Assembly: GCA_900538765.1 (NCBI GenBank)
Contig: UQAB01000013.1
Location: forward strand, 1-40,933
DNA length: 40,933 nt
Source: an uncultured Azospirillum sp.
GTDB lineage: Bacteria > Pseudomonadota > Alphaproteobacteria > RF32 > CAG-239
Direction of reading: 5' to 3'
How positions within the stretch are numbered: position 1 is the stretch's first letter; each line of letters opens with the position of its first letter. This document shows, piece by piece, positions 29,225 to 36,559 of the stretch. A program made the translations under genes and the position numbers. Under the pieces are notes generated by a model. It saw only the letters and a list, made by a program, of their open reading frames with translations. It searched no databases and had not been told where the DNA came from.

Positions 29225-31090
29225 ATGGCGGATTTACAGAAATTCATAGAGGAATTGCGGGCGAAAGTTTCGATTGTCGATGTGGTCGGAGCTAAGGTCA
29301 AGCTTGTGCGTAAAGGGCGGGAATATCAAGCCTGCTGTCCGTTTCATAATGAAAAAACGCCGTCATTTACGGTTAATGAGGCCAAAGGCTTTTATCACTG
29401 TTTCGGCTGCGGCGCGCATGGCGATATTGTCAAGTTTGAAATGGAAGCCAACGGGCTGCCGTTTCTCGAGGCACTGAAAAAACTGGCGGACCGCGCCGGT
29501 ATTCCGATGCCGCAATTGTCGCATGAGAACCGTGAAAAGGCGGAAGAACGCAAAAGCCAATATGAAATCATGGAGATGGCGGTCAAGTTTTTTGAAAAGA
29601 ATCTGCGTCTGACCGGCGGGCGCGCGGCTTTGGATTATCTTTACAACCGCGGTTTTAACGACGACATTATTACCAAATTCCGTCTTGGCTATGCGCCGAA
29701 CAACAATGGTTTGAAAGCCTGGCTGTCCGGGAAAGGCGTCAGCGAACATGATATGATAGAACTCGGTCTGGCTTCGCTTTCGGAGAAAAGCAACGGCCGG
29801 GTGTTTGATTTTTTCCGCGACCGGGTGATTATTCCGATTTTTGACAAGGCCAACCGCCCAATAGCTTTCGGGGGCAGGGTGATGGACGGCAGTCAGCCGA
29901 AATATCTCAACTCGCCGGAAACGCCGATTTTTAACAAACGCCATGTGCTGTACAATCTCAACAATGCCCGTGACAAGGCTTATGAAGCCCGCAAAATTAT
30001 TGTCTGTGAGGGATATATGGACGTGATTGCCCTCAGCAAATACGGTTTTGAATATGCGGTGGCGCCTTTGGGAACGGCACTGACCGAAGACCAGATTGCC
30101 GAAGCCTGGAAAATCTGTCCGGTGCCGACGTTGTGTTTTGACGGTGACGGCGCGGGTATCAAGGCGGCCATTCGTTCGGTTGACCGTGCGTTGCCGATTT
30201 TGAAAGCCGGTTATTCCCTGCAATATGTTTTTCTGCCGGACAAACAGGACCCAGATGAGTTTCTGAAAGACAAGGGGCATGACGCTTTTGAGGCATATTT
30301 GCAGGAAACGACGCCGCTGGTTGATTTGCTGTGGAAGAAAAATACCGAAAATGTGCCGATGTCGACGCCGGAGCAAAAAGCACTGATTGAGAAAAATATT
30401 ATGGAAGAAGTCGCCAAAATCGGTGACGAGCAGGTGCGCGGTTATTATAACAATGAAATGCGGCAGCGGGTTTATAACGAGCTGGGACGCGGCTCATGGA
30501 AGCAGTCTTATGCGCGGCGCGGCGCTTATAACGGCTCTGACGGCAGCAGGCGCTACGGCGGAGCGGGACGTGACAATTACAGGCCGGCCGGACAGCCGCG
30601 GGTCGAAATGGTTCGTCCCAAAACCAGCCTGAACGAGCTGGTGTTGAAATTTATTCTGGCGTCAATGATTTTTTATCCCGAGCTGATTGCCGAATATGAA
30701 GAAAAAATCGCGATGTTTTCCATGCCGAATGCTGATTTGCAAAATCTGTGGGATGCCATGGCCGACGCTTTTGCCGACCATGAGGGCGAAGAAGAGTTTA
30801 GTCGCGAAAAGCTATTGGAAGAGCTGGAAAAACGCGGTTTCGGCAAAGCGGTTTCCGGCTTGTGGGAGCTCAGAATGTTTTGCATGCAGAAGCCGTTGAT
30901 TAATGCCGTGCGCCGCGATATTGACACCAAAATGCTGGAAGTGCAGGTGCGGGTGCTGGAAGACGAAATCAAGGAGTGTCTGAACACGATTGAAACTTCC
31001 GAGTCGTTTCCTGATGATGTTTATGAACGCTACCAGGCCCTGAAAAAAGAAAAACAGGCACTTTTAGATAGCTATGTTCCGGCTGATTAG
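29225..31090 (+). CDS. dnaG: DNA primase DnaG
   Basis: A 621-residue primase that makes RNA primers at the replication fork. Zinc ribbon: 'CPFH' (38-41) and 'CFGC' (59-62). The RNA polymerase core shows 'YLYNRGFNDDIITKFRLGYA' and 'RDRVIIPIFDKANRPIAFGG'. TOPRIM metal motifs 'CEGYMDVIAL' and 'FDGDGAGIKAA' lie around residues 260-310. A Gly/Arg/Tyr-rich linker near 425-455 precedes the helical DnaB-binding C-terminal domain. The ATG at 29225 is the natural N-terminus of the family although the ribosome binding site is poor. It lies in a yqeY-dnaG-rpoD cluster. Confidence 0.97.
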   Translation: MADLQKFIEELRAKVSIVDVVGAKVKLVRKGREYQACCPFHNEKTPSFTVNEAKGFYHCFGCGAHGDIVKFEMEANGLPFLEALKKLADRAGIPMPQLSHENREKAEERKSQYEIMEMAVKFFEKNLRLTGGRAALDYLYNRGFNDDIITKFRLGYAPNNNGLKAWLSGKGVSEHDMIELGLASLSEKSNGRVFDFFRDRVIIPIFDKANRPIAFGGRVMDGSQPKYLNSPETPIFNKRHVLYNLNNARDKAYEARKIIVCEGYMDVIALSKYGFEYAVAPLGTALTEDQIAEAWKICPVPTLCFDGDGAGIKAAIRSVDRALPILKAGYSLQYVFLPDKQDPDEFLKDKGHDAFEAYLQETTPLVDLLWKKNTENVPMSTPEQKALIEKNIMEEVAKIGDEQVRGYYNNEMRQRVYNELGRGSWKQSYARRGAYNGSDGSRRYGGAGRDNYRPAGQPRVEMVRPKTSLNELVLKFILASMIFYPELIAEYEEKIAMFSMPNADLQNLWDAMADAFADHEGEEEFSREKLLEELEKRGFGKAVSGLWELRMFCMQKPLINAVRRDIDTKMLEVQVRVLEDEIKECLNTIETSESFPDDVYERYQALKKEKQALLDSYVPAD

Positions 31091-31153
31091 CCTTTGAAAT
31101 TGTGAAATTATGCGGTTTTAGGGAAAATAATGCGGCTTTTGTGAAAGCATGTG

Positions 31154-31182
31154 TTGACAAACCGTCTAAAAATTATTAAATG
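31154..31182 (+). promoter_or_regulatory. rpoD: Probable rpoD promoter
   Basis: A perfect TTGACA, then 17 bases, then TAAATG, giving a transcription start near 31190 and a leader of about 70 bases before the rpoD ATG at 31257. Confidence 0.6.
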
Positions 31183-31256
31183 TTACCAGCTAGCAATTTA
31201 TGGAGTCTTCTGAGCTCCGCTTTCGTGTTTTAAAAAATCGATTTTTAAGGAACGAC

Positions 31257-33314
31257 ATGTCAGATATTGATAATCAAGACTTTTATGAAGGAAACGGGGC
31301 AGATGCGCCGTTAATCGATACTTTGGGCAGTGCGGTCAAGCGCCTTATCGACAAGGGTAAAGTCCGCGGCTATATTACGGTTGAGGAGCTTAACAAGGCC
31401 ATTCCTTCTGAACGCGAATCTTCCGAACAGATTGAAGATATTATGACCGAAATCTCCGATTTGGGGATCAGCATTCTGTCCGAGAGTGACGCTGACAGCA
31501 GCGAAACCGACGAGGATGTCGAAGTTGAAGAATATGATGAAAGCGGCAATTTTGACGAAAAAGAACTCGGTCGTTCCGATGACCCCGTGCGTATGTACCT
31601 TAAGGAAATGGGCAGCGTTGAACTGTTGTCCCGCGAGGGCGAAATTGCTATTGCCAAGCGTATCGAGGCCGGAAAAACCGTTATGATTGACGGTTTGTGC
31701 GAAAGCCCGATGACTCTGAAAGCTATTGCCGGTTGGCGTGACGATCTGCTTGAAGGGCGGATGCAGCTGCGCGATATTGTCGATTTGGAAATGATGTACG
31801 GCGATGATGCTGAAGCGATGGTCTATGATGAATTTGACGCTCAGGTCGACGATTTGGACACCGTCGCCAAAGAGCTTGAAGACAAAGATAATCTTGACGA
31901 TATTGATGACGATATTGACGATGACATTGAGCTGGAAGATGCCGTTGACGATGAGGATGAGGAAGACGATGCCGGCGCCGATATGGAAGCCAGTGCTGAG
32001 GACGTTGACGCCGAAGATGACGACGAAGGCGGCGCAGGACGTGTTTCCGCCTCGGTTTCTGCAATGGAAGAAGCTTTGATGCAGCCGGTTTTGGAAATTC
32101 TGACCAAAATCTCCAGCTATTATGATGATTTGAAAAAAATTCAGTGCCAGCGCATTGATGCGATGATTTCCGGCAAAAAGGTTTCCGCTGCGGTCGAAAA
32201 AAATTATCTCTGCGTAAAAAAAGACCTGGTCGAACTGATGAGCTCCATTCATCTTAATGCGAGCCGCATTGAGCAGCTGGTTGAACAGCTGAACGAGTTG
32301 AATAAACGCCTGATGGGGCTGGAAGGCAAGCTGCTGCGTTATGCTTTGTCCTGTAAAATCAAGCGCGAGGATTTTCTTGAGGCTTATCAGTTGTCGGAAA
32401 TGGATCCGAAATGGCTGGAAAAAATCTCTAAAAAAACTGACAAACACTGGAAAATGTTTGTTGAAAAATACGGTAAGGAAATTGTCGAGCTGCGGGATTC
32501 CGTGGCGCATATGGCAACGGAATGCGGTTTGCCGATCAATGAATACCGCCGTATGGTCGATACAATTAAAAAAGGTGAACGCGAGGCCGACCGCGCCAAG
32601 AAGGAAATGATTGAGGCAAATCTGCGTCTGGTTATTTCCATTGCCAAAAAATACACCAATCGCGGTTTGCAGTTTCTTGACCTGATTCAGGAAGGAAATA
32701 TCGGCCTGATGAAAGCGGTTGACAAGTTTGAATATCGCCGCGGTTACAAATTTTCGACTTATGCCACCTGGTGGATACGTCAGGCGATTACCCGTTCTAT
32801 TGCTGACCAGGCGCGCACTATCCGCATTCCTGTTCATATGATTGAAACAATCAACAAGCTGGTTCGCACTTCCCGACAGATGTTGTCGGAAATGGGACGC
32901 GAGCCGACGCCGGAAGAAGTGGCCAAGCGTTTGTCGATGCCGCTGGACAAGGTTCGCAAGGTTATGAAAATCGCCAAGGAACCGGTTTCTCTGGAAGCGC
33001 CGGTCGGTGACGAGGAAGATTCCTCTCTTGGTGATTTTATTGCTGATGACAGCGCTTTGCAGCCGTTAGATTCCGCAATCCATTCCAACCTTAAGGAAAC
33101 CTGCACCCGTATTCTTTCCTCTCTGACGCCGCGTGAAGAGCGTGTTCTCCGTATGCGTTTTGGTATCGGCATGAATACGGATCACACTCTGGAAGAAGTC
33201 GGTCAGCAGTTTAACGTCACCCGCGAGCGCATTCGTCAGATAGAAGCCAAGGCTTTACGCAAGTTGAAGCATCCGAGCAGGTCGAAGAAGTTACGTTCTT
33301 TCCTCGACAACTAG
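31257..33314 (+). CDS. rpoD: RNA polymerase primary sigma factor RpoD
   Basis: A 685-residue protein; ATG 31257 follows TAAGGAA, and an earlier in-frame ATG at 31200 lacks a site. Region 1.1 spans about residues 15-65. Region 1.2 starts at 'DDPVRMYLKEMGSVELLSRE'. The non-conserved region holds an unusually acidic stretch (about residues 208-262, mostly Asp and Glu). Region 2 includes 'GLQFLDLIQEGNIGLMKAVD' and 'YKFSTYATWWIRQAITRSIA' (-10 recognition). Region 4 ends with the helix-turn-helix 'TLEEVGQQFNVTRERIRQIE' (-35 recognition). Element A2 begins at the base after the stop codon. Confidence 0.97.
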   Translation: MSDIDNQDFYEGNGADAPLIDTLGSAVKRLIDKGKVRGYITVEELNKAIPSERESSEQIEDIMTEISDLGISILSESDADSSETDEDVEVEEYDESGNFDEKELGRSDDPVRMYLKEMGSVELLSREGEIAIAKRIEAGKTVMIDGLCESPMTLKAIAGWRDDLLEGRMQLRDIVDLEMMYGDDAEAMVYDEFDAQVDDLDTVAKELEDKDNLDDIDDDIDDDIELEDAVDDEDEEDDAGADMEASAEDVDAEDDDEGGAGRVSASVSAMEEALMQPVLEILTKISSYYDDLKKIQCQRIDAMISGKKVSAAVEKNYLCVKKDLVELMSSIHLNASRIEQLVEQLNELNKRLMGLEGKLLRYALSCKIKREDFLEAYQLSEMDPKWLEKISKKTDKHWKMFVEKYGKEIVELRDSVAHMATECGLPINEYRRMVDTIKKGEREADRAKKEMIEANLRLVISIAKKYTNRGLQFLDLIQEGNIGLMKAVDKFEYRRGYKFSTYATWWIRQAITRSIADQARTIRIPVHMIETINKLVRTSRQMLSEMGREPTPEEVAKRLSMPLDKVRKVMKIAKEPVSLEAPVGDEEDSSLGDFIADDSALQPLDSAIHSNLKETCTRILSSLTPREERVLRMRFGIGMNTDHTLEEVGQQFNVTRERIRQIEAKALRKLKHPSRSKKLRSFLDN

Positions 33315-33515
33315 TAAAATCCCGCTCTATGGGTTATTAATACAGAAGAAAAATCTTTTAGCTAAGTGTTCTCGACAAGCTCGTTCGTCACGTAGGACTT
33401 TGTCTGCACACAAGTGCTTGCCAGTCGTCAACTATCGACTCCATGTACTATTGTGTGCATTCCTGTTGCTAAAAGATTTTTTTTCTTGTTACTAACCTCA
33501 TATATCGGGATTTTA
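33315..33515 (+). ncRNA. Candidate structured RNA element A2 (expanded form)
   Basis: Outer helix TAAAATCCCG/CGGGATTTTA (33315-33324 with 33506-33515) is a perfect 10 bp, directly after the rpoD stop. Unpaired CTCTAT and TCATATAT and the TAATACAG segment match A1. The helix GGTTA/TAACC replaces GGAT/ATCC of A1. The inner helix 33344-33362 with 33468-33486 is 19 bp with one G-U. The apex has TGTAC-TATTGT-GTGCA followed by TTCCTGTTGC, plus an 80-nt insertion with stems CAAGC/GCTTG and AGTCG/CGACT. The G-U pair suits the plus strand. Confidence 0.65.
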
Positions 33516-33555
33516 CCGTGCATGAGCGGGGTTTGTTTTGAAGAGTAAGATTTTA

Positions 33556-33593
33556 CAGATAAAAACACCATATTAAAGGTATTTTTACTTAGC
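33556..33593 (+). repeat. Conserved hairpin module C, copy 2
   Basis: CAGA, stem TAAAAACACC, loop ATATTAAA, stem GGTATTTTTA, then CTTAGC. Compared with 29097-29134 the loop and flanks are identical and the stem has changed in a partly compensatory way (a G-C pair has become A-T; one C-A mismatch remains). Confidence 0.65.
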
Positions 33594-33599
33594 AATTAT

Positions 33600-33670
33600 T
33601 AACCTCAAACTCCGAATTTTTACAGTGTTATGAATGAGTTATGTTCTGAACTAACCTCATATATAACTGG
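33600..33670 (+). repeat. Fragmentary right ends of element A
   Basis: TAACCTCAAACTCCGAATTT at 33600 resembles the 3' arm of A2 (TAACCTCATATATCGGGATT), followed likewise by TTTACAGTG and an ATGA-containing box. Then CTAACCTCATATAT occurs again at 33651-33664. The 441-bp gap after rpoD thus holds A2, module C and two partial copies of the A right end, and no gene. Confidence 0.5.
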
Positions 33671-33686
33671 GGATGCGTATAAAAAA

Positions 33687-33704
33687 ATTGACTTTTGTCT
33701 AAAA
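33687..33704 (+). promoter_or_regulatory. Shared 18-bp promoter-like motif, copy 1
   Basis: ATTGACTTTTGTCTAAAA lies 51 bases before the first lectin-like gene and recurs exactly at 35388-35405 before the second. TTGACT could be a -35; TAGTAT or TATAGA follow nearby as possible -10 elements. Confidence 0.5.
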
Positions 33705-33755
33705 TAGTATAGAAATGATAACTAAAGAATATTATTAATTTAAAACAATACTATT

Positions 33756-34316
33756 ATGGACAAGTTTGTAAAAGATGCGCCGTGTTTATGCAAAGATGAA
33801 AACATGGCAGATGTTCTGATACAGAGGAATTTTTTTCAAAAACTGCATTATTATTGGCTGCGGCGGAAAAAGGCTGAATATGCTTTTCCTGTGGTTTATG
33901 AGGATAAGACCGTTAGTCGTTTCCGATGCGACGGTGTGGGACGTAAGCCGTTAGGTGTTCTTTACGGCAAAATACTGATAACCCTGTATGATTCTCCCCA
34001 AAAAATGACATGGGGCAGGGCAATGACATATTGTGAAAATATTCAGCTATTGGAGAGAAACGCGACAGCAGGAGAGTGGCCTTTTTGGAATGCTTTTCGT
34101 TCTGATGAACAGCGGGGTGCAATCAACAATTTGCTTGAACGGCTTGGCGGTAATCCATTGAGGGAAGACCGCTGGTATTGGACAGTAACCGGGAGAGATG
34201 AGCTTGTTGTAACCTGGTCTTTTTTTTACTCCGATTGTGATATGAAATGTTTGAAGTATTATGTTCGTCCGGTAATCTATGTCGTTGATTTGTTGTCGAA
34301 ATCACAAAACCCCTGA
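33756..34316 (+). CDS. Divergent lectin-like (DUF1566-like) protein 1
   Basis: 186 residues, no signal peptide. The second half follows the DUF1566/Lcl pattern: 'MTWGRAMTYCENIQL', a 'FWNAFRSDEQRGAINNLLER' stretch where 'RLPTxxEL' is expected, 'DRWYWTVTGRDELVVTWSFF' in place of 'xYWSST....AW', and the closing 'YYVRPVIYV'. This fold is C-type-lectin-like. Two related genes follow at 35451 and 35992. No Shine-Dalgarno sequence: the leader is AT-rich and ends CTATT before ATG. Similar proteins and such leaders are typical of Bacteroidota, so transfer is possible. Function unknown. Confidence 0.6.
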   Translation: MDKFVKDAPCLCKDENMADVLIQRNFFQKLHYYWLRRKKAEYAFPVVYEDKTVSRFRCDGVGRKPLGVLYGKILITLYDSPQKMTWGRAMTYCENIQLLERNATAGEWPFWNAFRSDEQRGAINNLLERLGGNPLREDRWYWTVTGRDELVVTWSFFYSDCDMKCLKYYVRPVIYVVDLLSKSQNP

Positions 34317-34332
34317 GCTTTGCCTCAGGGGT
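34309..34332 (+). terminator. Terminator-like hairpin
   Basis: ACCCCTGAG/CTCAGGGGT, a perfect 9-bp stem with 6-nt loop CTTTGC, overlaps the stop codon of lectin-like gene 1. The following TCTTCTGTTGTTT is only a weak T-run. Confidence 0.55.
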
Positions 34333-34409
34333 CTTCTGTTGTTTACGAAGCGGAAAGTTTTGTGTGTTATCTTATTTTGCAGGTTTAGTTTGGCAAAAAT
34401 GGGGGAAAT

Positions 34410-34984
34410 ATGGTTAAACAGGTTCATGCGGTTTTCTTTTCGCCGACGGGAAATACGCGTAAAAGCGTTGAAGCTATGGCCGGGGCTTTGGCTGAAAATT
34501 TTGAGGTGCATGACGTAACGCTCAACGCGCCGGCAGAAGAGAAAATCTTTGGTCGGGATGATGTCGTTATCTTTGGTGCGCCGGTCTATGGCGGGCGTAT
34601 TCCTGCGGTTGCCCGCGAGCGTTTGACAAAGTTCAGAGGAGAAGGGACGCGATGTCTGACCGTAGTGACTTTCGGCAACCGGGATTTTGATGATGCGTTG
34701 CTGGAGCTTGCCGATTTGTCCAAGGGGCAGGGGTTTGTTGTGACGGGCGGGGCTGCGGTTGTCGGACGCCATACTTATGGTTCGATTTGTGTGTGAAATT
34801 TTGTCCGGTGCAGGCTGTCGGCGCCGACTGCCGAACGATTGACGACCGGTGTCTGGCTTGTTTTCGTTGTATCCGGATTTGTCCGGTTCATGCCAAAAAT
34901 ATGGATACGGAAGAATACCGTACTTTTGCGCAAATGTTCAGTGAAAAGTTGAAAGAACGCCGGGAAAATCAGTATTTTTTATGA
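34410..34984 (+). pseudogene. Broken EFR1-type flavodoxin-ferredoxin gene
   Basis: The first frame (34410-34796) is a flavodoxin domain: FMN phosphate loop 'FFSPTGNTRKS', 'FGAPVYGGRIPAVARERL', 'VTFGNRDFDDALLELADL' and 'GAAVVGRHTYG', ending abruptly. In another frame from 34787 the protein resumes at 'CVKFCPVQAV', the last two cysteines of a first 4Fe-4S cluster, then a full second cluster 'CLACFRCIRICP'. In intact EFR1-type proteins a linker of several dozen residues and the first C-x-x-C lie between these points. A deletion with frameshift therefore explains both pieces. A GGGGGAAA site precedes the ATG. The flavodoxin half could still be made, but electron transfer between FMN and two clusters is lost. 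Confidence 0.8.
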
Positions 34985-35006
34985 TTAAACGATGATGTTG
35001 AAAAGC

Positions 35007-35047
35007 AAAAAAAACGTCTTCGGTTTTGTTCCGGAGGCGTTTTTTTG
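35007..35047. terminator. Bidirectional terminator
   Basis: ACGTCTTCGG and CCGGAGGCGT form a 10-bp stem with two G-U pairs and a 7-nt loop, flanked by eight A on the left and seven T on the right. It serves the broken flavodoxin gene on plus and the small minus-strand gene. Confidence 0.85.
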
Positions 35048-35055
35048 TTGTTTTG

Positions 35056-35298
35056 TCAGAAGCGGCCGAGTTTTTTTTTAACTTGATTTTTGAGGGTTGT
35101 CAGCTCCGTATCCCGGGTATCCCATTCGGCAAAGGCGGCTTCATCGTCTTCTTCCAGTCCCTGCATCAGTCTTTCGTCCCAAGCCAGGTTGTCTTCTTCA
35201 ACAGTGATTTCGTTCAGGAGTTCGTTCAGTTGCAAACGGGCGGGATTTTGCAGGGCGGCGATTTTTTCGCTCAGTGCGGCATAATACTTAAATTCCAT
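35056..35298 (-). CDS. Small acidic helical protein, unknown
   Basis: 80 residues, nearly all helical and acidic ('ITVEEDNLAWDERLMQGLEE', 'DDEAAFAEWDTRDTELTTLK'). No membrane span or signal. The leader lacks a Shine-Dalgarno sequence and ends TTTAAATT before ATG, like the three lectin-like genes around it. It shares the bidirectional terminator at 35007. No family recognised; it could be a small partner or regulatory protein of the island. Confidence 0.5.
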   Translation of the reverse strand: MEFKYYAALSEKIAALQNPARLQLNELLNEITVEEDNLAWDERLMQGLEEDDEAAFAEWDTRDTELTTLKNQVKKKLGRF

Positions 35299-35387
35299 AA
35301 TTTAAAGAGTTAAGGGTTTGACATAATGATTATTTTTCTGTGTCAGTATAGACTGTCGCAGTTTTTTGTCAAGCAGTTTGAGGAACT

Positions 35388-35405
35388 ATTGACTTTTGTC
35401 TAAAA
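35388..35405 (+). promoter_or_regulatory. Shared 18-bp promoter-like motif, copy 2
   Basis: Identical to 33687-33704. Here TTGACT is followed after 17 bases by TATGCT, an acceptable -10, giving a start about 40 bases before the ATG at 35451. Confidence 0.55.
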
Positions 35406-35450
35406 ATGATCTATGCTGGCAACAATTATCAATTATTAAATTTTACAATT

Positions 35451-35966
35451 ATGGGACAGAATAGTTTAACAGAAACAGTATTGTCAAAATCCGGCGGCTT
35501 TTACGTTAAAACCAAAGATGCCAAGGTTTTTGACGGGGAAGGCAATTTTCGCTTTGATGTGATGTATGAAGGCGGCGTCGTTTCACGCATCCCTCTTGAG
35601 CAGCTGACTGCCGTCGGCGTTCTCTGGGACGGTCATTTAATCAGCCTTTATGATGCGCCGAGGATGATGCCTTGGCGGGAAGCGCAGTGGTATTGTCGGA
35701 ACCTGAAACTTTGTGGCCGGGAAACCTCTCTCGGAACTAAGGATTTTTGGAAAAAACTGCTTAAGAGCAATCGTTTTTCCGCTTTAAATGCTTTGATTAT
35801 TCATTTGGGCGGGCAGGCGGTTAAGCTCAACGAGTGGTATTGGACGATTGATGCCAACAGACTTTATGCCTGGGCTTGGATTTTGAACTTGTCGTGTTTT
35901 TACCGTTACCGGGTTAACGGCAGTTTGTATGTTCGTCCGGTGGCGTTATTATGTGAAAATGTTTGA
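35451..35966 (+). CDS. Divergent lectin-like (DUF1566-like) protein 2
   Basis: 171 residues from ATG 35451; an in-frame ATG at 35406 lies within the promoter motif and is unlikely. Same layout as protein 1: 'GVLWDGHLISLYDAPRMMPW', 'REAQWYCRNLKL', 'ALNALIIHLGGQAVKLNEWY', 'WTIDANRLYAWAWIL' and 'GSLYVRPVALL'. No Shine-Dalgarno sequence; the leader ends TTTTACAATT before ATG. Probably expressed with the next gene, 25 bases downstream. Cytoplasmic by sequence; function unknown. Confidence 0.6.
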   Translation: MGQNSLTETVLSKSGGFYVKTKDAKVFDGEGNFRFDVMYEGGVVSRIPLEQLTAVGVLWDGHLISLYDAPRMMPWREAQWYCRNLKLCGRETSLGTKDFWKKLLKSNRFSALNALIIHLGGQAVKLNEWYWTIDANRLYAWAWILNLSCFYRYRVNGSLYVRPVALLCENV

Positions 35967-35991
35967 TAAAATATTATTTAACTTTATGATT

Positions 35992-36558
35992 ATGAATAAA
36001 AAAGAGTTTTTACAAGGAATTAAAACCGTGTTGCTGGCTTCCGGCTGCACTCTGGAAGAATTGGCCGCAGAGATGGGTATTGCCATCAGTCAGGGCGAAT
36101 TGGCCGTTAACCCCAAAAGGCCGGATGCGTATGATTCTTCGGGAAATTATAAGCTGGAGGTTTTGTATCAAACGCCGGACGGCGTGCTGAAAACCATTGA
36201 AGTCTTGAAAAAATGGCAAGTAATCGGCGTTGTTTTCGGCGGCTATGTCATTTTGAAAGAAGCTGCGCCGGTAAGCATGACGTTAGACAATGCGCTGAAG
36301 TTTTGTAAACGGAAGGGCGTCATGTTGGGAAACCGTATATTTTGGGATGAATTTATTAACAGCGGCATCTATGTTATTGTTAATGCGATTTTGACTGAAA
36401 TCAACGGTGCGCCGATTGATGCTTTTGAAGGTCAGTGGACATCTTCTACACGGAAAAAACGTGACGTTGCTGACGTTTTTTATCTGCATGAAGGAAAAAT
36501 TAAGGAAGAGGACACGCAGGGACATCGTCAGTTTCGCATGATTAAAAGACTTGTTTAA
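35992..36558 (+). CDS. Divergent lectin-like protein 3
   Basis: 188 residues; ATG 35992 matches the leader style of its paralogues. An added N-terminal helix-turn-like part ('LASGCTLEELAAEMGIAISQ') is followed by the shared domain: 'VIGVVFGGYVILKEAAPVSM', 'TLDNALKFCKRKGVMLGNRI', 'FWDEFINSGIYVIVNAILTE' and 'GQWTSSTRKK'. The C-terminal '[YV]VRPV' is degraded to 'FRMIKRLV'. It is the most divergent of the three and may be a decaying or specialised copy. It ends at a strong terminator. Confidence 0.55.
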   Translation: MNKKEFLQGIKTVLLASGCTLEELAAEMGIAISQGELAVNPKRPDAYDSSGNYKLEVLYQTPDGVLKTIEVLKKWQVIGVVFGGYVILKEAAPVSMTLDNALKFCKRKGVMLGNRIFWDEFINSGIYVIVNAILTEINGAPIDAFEGQWTSSTRKKRDVADVFYLHEGKIKEEDTQGHRQFRMIKRLV

Positions 36559-36559
36559 C

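Noticed and set aside
31311..32837. Long open frame on the minus strand opposite rpoD (about 500 codons)
   Set aside because: It mirrors the codon pattern of rpoD, has no ribosome binding site and no recognisable domain. rpoD is certain on the other strand.
3424..33515. A and B elements as ordinary MITEs with terminal inverted repeats
   Set aside because: Outer arms differ between copies of the same subfamily, while MITE ends are normally conserved. Not fully excluded: T/A at the ends of A2 could be a TA target duplication.
34787..34984. Independent small ferredoxin gene with TTG start
   Set aside because: It lacks two of the four cysteines of its first cluster and directly continues the family that the upstream flavodoxin belongs to, so it is the tail of a broken gene.
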